From: Flavobacterium ajazii
GTDB taxonomy: Bacteria; Bacteroidota; Bacteroidia; Flavobacteriales; Flavobacteriaceae
DNA: 64,000 bases
Assembly (NCBI RefSeq): GCF_010614725.1
Contig: NZ_JAAEHL010000003.1
Location: 124,001 to 188,000, forward strand
Direction: 5' to 3'
In this document: in pieces, positions 54,870 through 62,771 of the stretch
Position numbering within the stretch: the stretch's first letter is position 1
Layout: each line of letters begins with the position of its first letter
Program-made: the position numbers and the translations under genes
Notes under the pieces: model-generated
The model's input: the letters and a program-made list of their open reading frames with translations, nothing else
The model's database searches: none
What the model was told of the DNA's origin: nothing

Positions 54870-55058
54870 ATGTTTAGTCAGGGACAATTAATATTTGCAG
54901 TTTGTTTTTTTATTGCTTTTGTAATCGTAATGATTTTTGCTTACCGAAAAGATTTAGCACTGCACAAAATTTTTTACAAAGGAAATTATAAGGTTTTAAT
55001 CACTTTTCTACTTTTTATTCTGATTCTTTTTTTAATCAAATTCTTTTTTAAAAGATAA
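54870..55058 (+). CDS. 62-aa two-helix membrane protein
   Basis: A small protein, starting MFSQGQLIFAVCFF. It has two hydrophobic helices (residues ~7-25 and ~41-58) joined by a basic loop (AYRKDLALHKIFYKGNYK), and ends FFFKR. A clear -7 box lies 18 nt upstream. It is likely a real flavobacterial membrane protein of unknown function. It is divergent from the MazG-like gene. Confidence 0.7.
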   Translation: MFSQGQLIFAVCFFIAFVIVMIFAYRKDLALHKIFYKGNYKVLITFLLFILILFLIKFFFKR

Positions 55059-55242
55059 ATGAAAAATTTATTTCTATATTTAAAAATGTAAATTAAGAAA
55101 TAAAATATACGCTAACCTTTTTAAAATCGTTTAGTTATACATCTTGTGATTATGAATGTAATTAATGAAAGAAGTATTTTATTTTTGTTTTTCGTAACAC
55201 AGGTAATAAATTTATAACTTTACGACACCAAATATCCGCACA

Positions 55243-56382
55243 ATGAAAATCCTCAAATACCTATTCCTTTTATTATTACTAAGTTTTGTTGCTTTAAGCG
55301 TTTTTGTAGCCACCCAAAAAGGTCTTTTTACTGTCGAAAGAAGCAAGGTGATCAATTCACCCAGAGCTACTGTATATCACTATGTAAATGATTTTAGGAA
55401 TTTTGAAGATTTTGAATCCTGGGCGGTGGAAGACCCTACGGTAAAAATGTCTTTTCCTGAAAAAACAACCGGAAACGGAGCTTCATTTTCGTGGGAAAAC
55501 AGCGAAGGAAGGGGAAGTGGAATAACATTAGAAACGAAAGAAGGAGAAAGTATTCATCAGAAAATAAACTTTGACGGAACTGATTCTGATGTTCATTGGA
55601 TTTTTAAAGATACGCTTAACGGAAAAACGAAAGTTACCTGGAAAGCAAAAGGTGAAATGAGTTTTTTATTTAAAATCTATACGGTTTTAAACGGCGGATC
55701 TGATAAAATAATTGGGACAATTTATGAAAAAACGCTTGTCAATATAGATAAAAATCTGGATTACGAAACAAAAACATATGCTGTGCAAGTAAATGGAGTT
55801 GTTAGAAAAACAGAGACTTTTTATATAAAACAAACCTTTACAAGTGAAATTCAAAAAGTAAACAAAAACGCAAGAGCTGTGATTCCAAAACTGATTGAAT
55901 TCAGTAAAAAAAATAATTTATATACAAATGGTAAACCTTTTATTATTTACCATACTTATGACACAAAAACCAATCTGGCTAAAATTTCTATCTGTCTACC
56001 TATAAATAAAGAAATTTTGACAAGTACCGGAAGCGATATTTTATCCGGAAAATTAAAAAGTTTTGAAGCGGTAAAAACTACTTTGAAAGGAGATTATTCA
56101 CATAGCAGCGAAGCGATTTCAAAAACAACAGCTTTCATCAACAAAGAAAAACTTGTTCAGGATTTAACCTGGTCGCATTTGGAAATTTTGACTGCAGGCA
56201 AACTGGATGTCAAAAGCTCTTCAAAATTAATCACAGAGTTTTACTATCCGCTTGTTCCAAAAGTAAAACCTGTTATTGAAGTACCTGCATACAAACCAGC
56301 TTCAACTGTAACTCCGGCTGTTAAAAAACCTATACAAACCCCTACCCCTACAACAACTCCAGAGGAAGAATCTGAATTTTAA
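55243..56382 (+). CDS. SRPBCC/START-like protein with GyrI-like effector-binding domain
   Basis: A 379-aa membrane-anchored protein. The N-terminal hydrophobic helix is MKILKYLFLLLLLSFVALSVFVATQ. The SRPBCC (polyketide-cyclase-like) domain at ~30-180 contains SKVINSPRATVYHYVNDFRNFEDF. A GyrI-like/AraC effector-binding domain at ~185-335 includes YHTYDTKTNLAKISICLPI and TLKGDYSHSSEAISK. The Pro/Thr-rich tail (PTPTTTPEEESEF) probably extends outside the domain. Such proteins bind small hydrophobic ligands; none can be named. It is followed by the ECF operon. Confidence 0.8.
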   Translation: MKILKYLFLLLLLSFVALSVFVATQKGLFTVERSKVINSPRATVYHYVNDFRNFEDFESWAVEDPTVKMSFPEKTTGNGASFSWENSEGRGSGITLETKEGESIHQKINFDGTDSDVHWIFKDTLNGKTKVTWKAKGEMSFLFKIYTVLNGGSDKIIGTIYEKTLVNIDKNLDYETKTYAVQVNGVVRKTETFYIKQTFTSEIQKVNKNARAVIPKLIEFSKKNNLYTNGKPFIIYHTYDTKTNLAKISICLPINKEILTSTGSDILSGKLKSFEAVKTTLKGDYSHSSEAISKTTAFINKEKLVQDLTWSHLEILTAGKLDVKSSSKLITEFYYPLVPKVKPVIEVPAYKPASTVTPAVKKPIQTPTPTTTPEEESEF

Positions 56383-56399
56383 AAAAAAATACATGACAG

Positions 56400-56420
56400 A
56401 TTAAACCTTTTGTAATAAAT
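56400..56420 (+). promoter_or_regulatory. Candidate ECF-sigma promoter element, copy 1
   Basis: TTAAACCTTTTGTAATAAAT lies 29 nt upstream of the TTG start of the sigma factor gene. A 19-of-20 match occurs at 56987-57006 ahead of the next gene in the operon. The AAAC core is of the kind expected for an ECF -35 box, so autoregulation is plausible. Confidence 0.5.
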
Positions 56421-56448
56421 TCATTCAAACAAGATAAATAAATAAAAC

Positions 56449-56991
56449 TTGACAGACGAGAAGGAATTTATAGCACAATTATTAAATCCTAAAACGCAGA
56501 ATGTTGCGTTTCAGACACTCTTGTCAGAATACCAAAAGCCCCTGTATTCCCATATTCGCAACATTGTTCTGGATCATGATGATGCTGATGATGTTTTACA
56601 GAATACATTTATAAAGGTATTTCAGTATTTGAAAAATTTCAAAGGAGAAAGCAAACTTTTTTCATGGATGTACCGGATTGCAACCAATGAAGCATTGACT
56701 TTTTTAAACCAAAAAGCAAAATTAAACGGCTTAACATCTGAAGCCTTACAGAATAAAACAATAGATAATTTAAAGGCAGACACTTATTTTGATGGCGATG
56801 AAATCCAAATAAAGCTTCAAAAAGCGATTATTACTTTGCCTGAAAAGCAACAATTGGTCTTTAAAATGAAATATTTCGAAGAATTGAAATACGAAGAAAT
56901 CTCTGAAATTCTAGGGACTTCGGTGGGCGCATTGAAAGCTTCGTATCATCATGCAGTAAGAAAAATCGAAATATATGTTACATCAAATTAA
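56449..56991 (+). CDS. ECF RNA polymerase sigma factor
   Basis: A 180-aa sigma-70 family ECF factor. Region 2 at ~15-90 includes HIRNIVLDHDDADDVLQNTF and KLFSWMYRIATNEALTF, and region 4 at ~120-175 includes LPEKQQLVFKMKYFEELKYEEI and EILGTSVGALKASYHHAVRKI. It starts at TTG 56449 (TTG ACA GAC GAG), the only start that gives the full region 2; no in-frame ATG lies before Met81. Rare start codons usually reduce expression. It heads an operon with two genes below, an anti-sigma-like membrane protein and a periplasmic sensor, and probably drives its own expression through the element at 56400-56420. Confidence 0.9.
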   Translation: MTDEKEFIAQLLNPKTQNVAFQTLLSEYQKPLYSHIRNIVLDHDDADDVLQNTFIKVFQYLKNFKGESKLFSWMYRIATNEALTFLNQKAKLNGLTSEALQNKTIDNLKADTYFDGDEIQIKLQKAIITLPEKQQLVFKMKYFEELKYEEISEILGTSVGALKASYHHAVRKIEIYVTSN

Positions 56992-57007
56992 ACCTTTTGT
57001 TATAAAA
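56987..57007 (+). promoter_or_regulatory. Candidate ECF-sigma promoter element, copy 2
   Basis: ATTAAACCTTTTGTTATAAA overlaps the stop codon of the sigma factor gene (TAA at 56989-56991) and lies 18-38 nt upstream of the next start. It repeats copy 1 except for one base. It may give a second, sigma-dependent promoter within the operon. Confidence 0.5.
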
Positions 57008-57024
57008 TATATCTTATAGACATT

Positions 57025-57435
57025 ATGAAAGAATTTAAATTAGAAAATGAACCGAAAATAAAAACCGGATTTAAAACCCCGGAGCATTATTTTGATGATT
57101 TTTCGGCAAGAATTTTACAACAAATAGAAGAAACAGAAGTAAAGGTAATTCCGATTTACAAACGCAAAAAGGTTATTACAATGCTTGCTGCTGCGGTAGT
57201 TATTGTAGCTCTAATGATTCCGATAGTGAATACTTACAACAAATCGAAAGAACTTGACGAAGCAGCTTTAGAAACCTATTTGTCATATCAGTCTAACTTA
57301 AATCAGTATGATTTGATTAGGGAACTGGACACAAAAGATATTGAAGCAATAAACCAAAATGTTGTCTTAGAGCAGGAAACATTAGAAGATGTTTTATCTT
57401 CGAATCCAAATATTGAAAATTTAATTTCAGAATAA
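57025..57435 (+). CDS. Single-span membrane protein, candidate anti-sigma factor
   Basis: A 136-aa bitopic protein: cytoplasmic head (residues 1-~48) starting MKEFKLENEPKIKTGFKTPEHYFDDF, one helix at ~50-68 (VITMLAAAVVIVALMIPIV), then an acidic periplasmic part. Its place between sigma factor and sensor, and this layout, suit an anti-sigma or signal-transducing protein of the flavobacterial ECF operon type. No zinc-binding anti-sigma motif (HxxxCxxC) is present, so it is not a classical ZAS protein. Function inferred from context. Confidence 0.65.
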   Translation: MKEFKLENEPKIKTGFKTPEHYFDDFSARILQQIEETEVKVIPIYKRKKVITMLAAAVVIVALMIPIVNTYNKSKELDEAALETYLSYQSNLNQYDLIRELDTKDIEAINQNVVLEQETLEDVLSSNPNIENLISE

Positions 57436-57451
57436 ATTAAAATTATAAAAG

Positions 57452-57910
57452 ATGAAAATTAAAATTATACTACCCATATTATTGTTTTTAGTTAGTTTTT
57501 CATTCTATGCACAAAATGATAAAGTTGATGAAAAGCGAGAAAAAATTAAAGCCTTTAAAGTTTCTTTTTTGACAACCGAATTAGAACTTACACAAGCTGA
57601 AGCAGAGAAATTCTGGCCAATTTATAATGCGTTTGATGACAAACAATATGAACTACGCCACGAAAAAATGAAAACTTATCTGCGTAAACTGAACGATGAA
57701 AACGTTAATTCACTTTCAGAAAAAGAAGCAGCAACTTTATTGTCTCAAATAGAAAGTACTGATAAAGAATTATACTTTTTAAAGGAAAAATACATGAGCA
57801 ACCTTAGAAAAGTGCTTTCTGCGAAAAAAATATTAAAGCTTAAAAAATCTGAAGATGATTTCAATCGAAAATTATTGAAACAGTATAAAGAAAAAGCAGC
57901 TAAGAACTAA
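57452..57910 (+). CDS. Periplasmic sensor of ECF-type sigma factor (Spy/CpxP-like)
   Basis: A 152-aa secreted protein with a signal peptide (ILPILLFLVSFSFYAQ), then helical repeats of the LTxxQ/Spy kind: TTELELTQAEAEKFWPIYNAF (residues ~40-60) and KEAATLLSQIESTDKELYFL. Proteins of this form in flavobacteria are annotated as sensor of ECF-type sigma factor. It probably monitors envelope state and controls the sigma factor through the membrane protein upstream. It starts 16 nt after that gene and the operon ends with a terminator at 57977. Confidence 0.8.
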   Translation: MKIKIILPILLFLVSFSFYAQNDKVDEKREKIKAFKVSFLTTELELTQAEAEKFWPIYNAFDDKQYELRHEKMKTYLRKLNDENVNSLSEKEAATLLSQIESTDKELYFLKEKYMSNLRKVLSAKKILKLKKSEDDFNRKLLKQYKEKAAKN

Positions 57911-57976
57911 GAAGTATAAAAGCAAAATACCACGCATAATACCACAAGAAGCAAAATACCACAGAACAGCAGCGAT

Positions 57977-58020
57977 AAAACCCCTATATAATAATACTTA
58001 CTTTATTATTTAGGGGTTTT
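57977..58020. terminator. Bidirectional terminator of the ECF operon and BNR gene
   Basis: AAAACCCCTA (57977-57986) pairs with TAGGGGTTTT (58011-58020), with further AT pairing (TAATAAT with ATTATT) toward the loop. T-runs lie on both sides. It separates the convergent ECF operon and BNR gene. Confidence 0.85.
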
Positions 58021-58029
58021 GTTTTTTTA

Positions 58030-59091
58030 TTATTTTAAATGAATTCGTATTACTTTGTTATAACCTGCAGCAATTGCTGTGTTTTTATTTAAAAAGCGAA
58101 TAGTAAATAGCTTTGTATCAGTAGATAATTGTGTCCAGTTTTCTCCACCATTTTGGGAATACTGTATACCTTCAGATCCTACACAAATAATTTCCCTGCC
58201 ATTTCCTCCCGGAACATACTGTATACAGGATGCATATCCAAATCCCATGTTTTGACCAATAAGTTCCCATGTTTTTCCTCCATCTTTGGTAAAAGCTTTA
58301 TTGCCATTTTTATTATTAGGAAATTCATAATCACCTCCTGCTATAAATCCTTGTTTAGAATCATAAAAATCAGCTGTAAAAATACCTGTCATTTCCTTTC
58401 CCTGAACAATAGGTGTTTCAGCCGTTTTCCATGTTTTTCCTTTATCCGGAGAGTAAAAAACACGAGCTTTTTTACCTCCTGAAACAATCCATGTATCATT
58501 GCCTTTAATCACAATATTAGAATTGCTGGCTGCAAAAGCAGCTTCACCGTTTGCATTAGTTGGTAATTTATCTGAGAGTACTTTTGTCCAGGTTTCACCT
58601 CCGTCACGGGTAATGATTATAGAGAAAGTGTCTTCTGTTGGATCGCCAACAGCAATTCCTTCGTTATCGTTCCAGAATTGCATGCTGTCATAAAAAACTT
58701 TTTCATGAATCTCTTTGTAGACTAATTTAACTTTTTGTGTTTTTTTTGAAATCTGATAAAGTAAAGCAGGATTTGCAATACTTAACAAATAAACATTTTT
58801 TGAAGTCTGAGCAATACTCCTGAATTCTAATTTTAAAGTATCACGATAAATATGTTCTTCAAATTTTTCATTTTTATCTAAATCATAATACCCGTAACGA
58901 GAATTATCTCCACCATACCAAATTTTATTTTTATCAATAGTAATGGCTCTAATGCTTATTTTTTCTTCAAACAAAGTATCTATTCGAATTGATGTAAAAC
59001 CATTGTAAGATTTGGTTTTTAAATTATTATTCAGCGTTTTAAATGATACAAGCAGGATAAAAGAACATACAAATAAAACTGTTTTTTTCAT
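58030..59091 (-). CDS. Secreted beta-propeller protein with BNR/Asp-box repeats
   Basis: A 353-aa exported protein with a signal peptide (MKKTVLFVCSFILLVSFK). At least four Asp-box/BNR motifs are visible: ITRDGGETWTKVL, YSPDKGKTWKTAE, FTKDGGKTWELIG and YSQNGGENWTQLS. They are spaced as in sialidase- or Ycf48-like propellers. No sialidase catalytic arginine triad was identified, so the enzymatic role is doubtful. Often labelled 'oxidoreductase' in flavobacteria. Lone gene, probably an extracytoplasmic scaffold or assembly factor. Confidence 0.75.
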   Translation of the reverse strand: MKKTVLFVCSFILLVSFKTLNNNLKTKSYNGFTSIRIDTLFEEKISIRAITIDKNKIWYGGDNSRYGYYDLDKNEKFEEHIYRDTLKLEFRSIAQTSKNVYLLSIANPALLYQISKKTQKVKLVYKEIHEKVFYDSMQFWNDNEGIAVGDPTEDTFSIIITRDGGETWTKVLSDKLPTNANGEAAFAASNSNIVIKGNDTWIVSGGKKARVFYSPDKGKTWKTAETPIVQGKEMTGIFTADFYDSKQGFIAGGDYEFPNNKNGNKAFTKDGGKTWELIGQNMGFGYASCIQYVPGGNGREIICVGSEGIQYSQNGGENWTQLSTDTKLFTIRFLNKNTAIAAGYNKVIRIHLK

Positions 59092-59213
59092 AATTCGGGG
59101 AAATTAGTTTTTGCTAAAATACAATTTAATAATGAGGATTGTAAAATGTTATGTTTTTTTTCTGGCACAGTAATTGGATATTCTACAATAATTAATTTTA
59201 ATAATAATTTGCC

Positions 59214-60539
59214 ATGAAAACCAGACTATTTTTGATAGGGCTTTTGACATTAGGTTTTAGTTCGCTTCAGGCGCAAAACCAAACTACTGTTTACGCAAAA
59301 AATTCGGATATAAGTGATAATTTAGATTTAAGAGCAGTTGCTTCAATTTTTGGAGAGTCAGCCAATCTACAGGATTTTGAAAGAAGATTAAATGATCCAA
59401 AATATCAAATTTCAAATCTTGATTTGAACAATGATGATCAGGTTGATTATTTACGAGTTATCGAAACGGTTGAAGACAGAACTCACGTTGTTGTTATTCA
59501 GTCTGTTTTGGATCGAGATGTCTATCAGGATATTGCAACGATAGATGTCGAAAGAGATAATTATAACAAAGTAAGCGTTCAGGTCGTAGGAAACAGTTAT
59601 TTGTATGGGGCTAATTATATTTATGAACCCGTTTACAATGTGACACCTGTTATCTATACGTCGTTTTGGGTAACCAATTATCGCCCTTATTGCTCTACAT
59701 GGACATGGAATTTCTACCCAACGTATTATGTAGCCTGGAGGCCTTTTCCGATTTACAGATATAGAAGTAACATCAATATTTGTATCAATGTAAACAATCG
59801 TTACAATTATGTAAATTACAGAAGAAGTTACAGAGCTCCTGTGATATATGAAACAAGACGTTGCTATGGTTACGAAAGACAACATCCTAATTATAGTTTT
59901 TCACAGAGACACGCAAATATTAATAACCGATATGAATTGGATCAAAGACGTGTAGCAAGCAGAGATTATAACAGAAATCAGAATGTTTATAGTAACAACA
60001 GATCGAATTCCGGAAGAGTTTATAATGAAAGCAGGACTTCAAACAGAGTTTATAACGATAACCGAAATATATCTGACAGAAGTTACAATTCAAACAGAGC
60101 TGCTTCAGGCAGAAATGATAATCCTGTAAGAGTTGAAAACACCCCAAGGTATGAATCCAGAGGAAATTCGAATGACAACAGAAACATCTCTAACAGGAAT
60201 TACAATTCAAACAGAATAGCTTCAGGAAGAGATAATTCTGCAACTGTAAACAATCCTGTAAGAGTAGAAAATACTTCAAGAAATGAATCAGGAAGAAATT
60301 CTAATGAAAGCAGAATGAATTCTTCAAGAGGAAACTCTGAAAACAGATCAGTTTCAAGCCCGAGAGCAGAATCTTCAAGAAGTTATGCTCAAAGCAGATC
60401 AGCTTCTGAAAACAGATCAGCGAGACCGCAAGCTTCACAGCGTTCTGAGTCTCCGAGAGCAAATCAGGAATCAAGAGGCGGAGGAAATTCACAAAGAGAA
60501 AATACTTCAGAATCAAGAGGTGGAGGAAGAAGAGGATAA
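59214..60539 (+). CDS. Secreted protein with Arg/Ser/Asn-rich low-complexity tail
   Basis: A 441-aa protein with a signal peptide (LFLIGLLTLGFSSLQAQ). Residues ~20-215 are a structured domain with NDPKYQISNLDLNNDDQVDYL (EF-hand-like acidic stretch near 60-75) and aromatic, Tyr-rich strands (YVAWRPFPIYRYRSNINI). Residues ~225-441 are low complexity, dominated by Ser, Asn, Arg and Gly with recurring NRxYNSNR, GRDN and ESRGGG units. The tail is strongly basic and could bind nucleic acid or polysaccharide. No family function known. The coding DNA there is repetitive, and antisense frames are shadows. Confidence 0.7.
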   Translation: MKTRLFLIGLLTLGFSSLQAQNQTTVYAKNSDISDNLDLRAVASIFGESANLQDFERRLNDPKYQISNLDLNNDDQVDYLRVIETVEDRTHVVVIQSVLDRDVYQDIATIDVERDNYNKVSVQVVGNSYLYGANYIYEPVYNVTPVIYTSFWVTNYRPYCSTWTWNFYPTYYVAWRPFPIYRYRSNINICINVNNRYNYVNYRRSYRAPVIYETRRCYGYERQHPNYSFSQRHANINNRYELDQRRVASRDYNRNQNVYSNNRSNSGRVYNESRTSNRVYNDNRNISDRSYNSNRAASGRNDNPVRVENTPRYESRGNSNDNRNISNRNYNSNRIASGRDNSATVNNPVRVENTSRNESGRNSNESRMNSSRGNSENRSVSSPRAESSRSYAQSRSASENRSARPQASQRSESPRANQESRGGGNSQRENTSESRGGGRRG

Positions 60540-60569
60540 TTTAAAAACGAAGTTTTAAGTCAAAAAGAG

Positions 60570-60595
60570 CACAATCTAACGATTGTGTTTTTTTT
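60570..60595 (+). terminator. Terminator after the low-complexity protein gene
   Basis: CACAATC (60570-60576) pairs with GATTGTG (60581-60587), followed by a run of Ts. It lies 30 nt after the stop codon. Confidence 0.8.
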
Positions 60596-60613
60596 TGTTC
60601 TTTTTAATTATAA

Positions 60614-60646
60614 TTGACACTAATTTATTTTAAAACAGTAAATTTG
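60614..60646 (+). promoter_or_regulatory. Promoter of kup
   Basis: TTG at 60614-60616 and TAAATTTG at 60639-60646, 22-nt spacer, 23 nt before the kup ATG. It fits the Bacteroidetes consensus. Confidence 0.6.
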
Positions 60647-60669
60647 CAACCGTCTTTTATAAAAATAAC

Positions 60670-62634
60670 ATGAGCGCAGCGCATAAAAACTTACACAGTA
60701 AGTTGTCTATTGGAGGTTTATTAATCACATTAGGAATTATTTATGGAGATATTGGGACTTCTCCATTGTATGTAATGAAGGCTATTCTTGGTGAACATAC
60801 AATTGATGCTGATATTGTTTTAGGAGGTATTTCCTGTGTTTTCTGGACCCTGACACTTCAAACGACTATTAAATATGTACTTATTACCTTAAGCGCTGAT
60901 AATCATGGAGAAGGAGGGATTTTTGCTTTATATGCACTGGTAAAGAAAACAAAAATAAAATGGCTCATTGTACCGGCCATAATTGGAGGAAGTGCCTTGT
61001 TGGCCGATGGAATTATAACACCGCCAATTTCGGTTTCATCTGCAGTAGAAGGGATAAAAACGTATTATCCTGAAATCAATACTATTCCAATTGTTATCGG
61101 AATTTTATTTGTTTTATTCACCATTCAACAATTTGGGACCAAACTCGTTGGTAAATTTTTTGCACCAATGATGCTTATCTGGTTTGCAATGTTGGGAACT
61201 TTAGGGGTTATTCAAATTTTGGAGCATCCTGAAGTTGTAAAAGCGATTAACCCTTATTATGCCTACAAATTATTGTCTATTCATCCTGATGGTTTTTTTG
61301 TTTTAGGTTTTGTATTTCTATGTACCACAGGAGCAGAAGCATTGTACTCAGATATGGGACACTGTGGAAGAAAAAACATCAGAATCAGCTGGATTTTTGT
61401 TAAACTGACTTTGGTTCTGAACTACTTTGGTCAGGCAGCTTATCTAACACATCATGAAGGAAGTACTTTACAGCAATTAGGAGGCCAAAACGGCAATCCA
61501 TTTTACTTAATTATGCCACACTGGTTTCTTCCATTCGGAATTATAGTAGCGACGCTTGCAGCTGTAATTGCATCTCAGGCACTTATCAGTGGCTCATTTA
61601 CTTTGATAAATGAAGCTATGCGATTAAATTTCTGGCCAAAAGTACGCATCAAATATCCTACTGAAGTAAAAGGACAATTGTACATTCCGTCCATTAACTG
61701 GCTGTTATTTTTTGGCTGTGTCGGAATCGTTCTGCACTTCGAAGAATCAAGTAATATGGAACATGCCTATGGTCTGGCTATTGTATTATGTATGATTATG
61801 ACCACCATTTTGCTAAATTATTACCTGATCATGAAAAGAGTAAAATTGTACTTTATGGTTCCCTTAATTACAATTTATCTTGTAATAGAAGGTTGTTTTT
61901 TACTGGCTAATATCACCAAATTTGCCGAAGGAGGTTATGTAACTTTAATCATTGCAATAATGCTGATTTCAGTAATGACCATATGGTTTTTAGCTAAGAA
62001 AATTAATAAAAGCTATACTCAAATCGTCAAAATTGACGATTATAAGAAAGTATTAATGGAATTGAGCGAAGATTTATCAATTCCAAAATACGCCACTCAT
62101 TTAGTTTATATGACTAATGCTAACCGTATAGATGAACTAGAGCAAAAAGTAATCTATTCAATCTTGCAAAAGCGTCCAAAAAGAGCCGATATCTATTGGT
62201 TTGTACACGTAAATATTCTAACTGAACCTTATAAAACACAATATAAGGTAACCGAAATTGCTAAAGACGATATTTACAGAATTGATTTCAATTTAGGATT
62301 TAGAGAACCAACCAAAATCAATTTGATGTTTAGGGAAGTTATCCGTGACATGGTAAAAAATGGAGAAGTTGATATTACCAGCCGTTATGAATCATTAAAT
62401 AAAAACAATATTGTTGGAGATTTTAAATTCGTATTGTCTGAAAAATTCTTATCTAATGACTCTGATTTATTATGGCATGAGAAGATAATCATGAACTCCT
62501 ATTTCTTAATTAAAAAATTAAGCTTGTCTGAAGAAAGCGCTTTTGGATTAGACAGCAGTTCAGTTAAAATAGAGAAATTCCCAATGGTACTTCATGCTCC
62601 GGAGAATATAGGTTTAACGAGAATTATAAAATAA
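60670..62634 (+). CDS. kup: KUP/HAK/KT potassium uptake transporter
   Basis: A 654-aa inner-membrane K+ transporter, probably proton-coupled. Signature GIIYGDIGTSPLYVMKA lies at residues 22-38, and GGIFALYALVKK near 80-91 and TTGAEALYSDMGHCG near 218-232 are conserved. About 12 membrane helices occupy residues 15-450; the C-terminal ~200 residues are cytoplasmic (QKRPKRADIYWFVHVNI). Length matches the family. It has its own promoter and is followed by a terminator at 62656. Confidence 0.95.
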   Translation: MSAAHKNLHSKLSIGGLLITLGIIYGDIGTSPLYVMKAILGEHTIDADIVLGGISCVFWTLTLQTTIKYVLITLSADNHGEGGIFALYALVKKTKIKWLIVPAIIGGSALLADGIITPPISVSSAVEGIKTYYPEINTIPIVIGILFVLFTIQQFGTKLVGKFFAPMMLIWFAMLGTLGVIQILEHPEVVKAINPYYAYKLLSIHPDGFFVLGFVFLCTTGAEALYSDMGHCGRKNIRISWIFVKLTLVLNYFGQAAYLTHHEGSTLQQLGGQNGNPFYLIMPHWFLPFGIIVATLAAVIASQALISGSFTLINEAMRLNFWPKVRIKYPTEVKGQLYIPSINWLLFFGCVGIVLHFEESSNMEHAYGLAIVLCMIMTTILLNYYLIMKRVKLYFMVPLITIYLVIEGCFLLANITKFAEGGYVTLIIAIMLISVMTIWFLAKKINKSYTQIVKIDDYKKVLMELSEDLSIPKYATHLVYMTNANRIDELEQKVIYSILQKRPKRADIYWFVHVNILTEPYKTQYKVTEIAKDDIYRIDFNLGFREPTKINLMFREVIRDMVKNGEVDITSRYESLNKNNIVGDFKFVLSEKFLSNDSDLLWHEKIIMNSYFLIKKLSLSEESAFGLDSSSVKIEKFPMVLHAPENIGLTRIIK

Positions 62635-62655
62635 ACCGTTTCAAAAATAAATTCA

Positions 62656-62690
62656 AAAACACTCTTTTTATATATCAGAGTGTTTTTTCT
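62656..62690 (+). terminator. Terminator of kup
   Basis: AAAACACTCT (62656-62665) pairs with AGAGTGTTTT (62677-62686), a perfect 10-bp stem, followed by a T-rich run. Confidence 0.85.
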
Positions 62691-62746
62691 TTTTTTATCT
62701 AAAATAACAATCAAAATTTAAAATTTAACTTTCAATCAATTAATAG

Positions 62747-62754
62747 TACCTTTG
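62747..62754 (+). promoter_or_regulatory. -7 promoter box of the RsmB-like gene
   Basis: TACCTTTG fits TAnnTTTG and lies 17 nt before the ATG at 62772. No TTG was found at the proper distance. Confidence 0.5.
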
Positions 62755-62771
62755 CAACTCAAATAATTAAA

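Noticed and set aside
57920..57962. Direct repeat AAGCAAAATACCAC (two copies, 29 bp apart)
   Set aside because: Two short AT-rich copies after an operon end, with no third copy or structure; probably chance or slippage.
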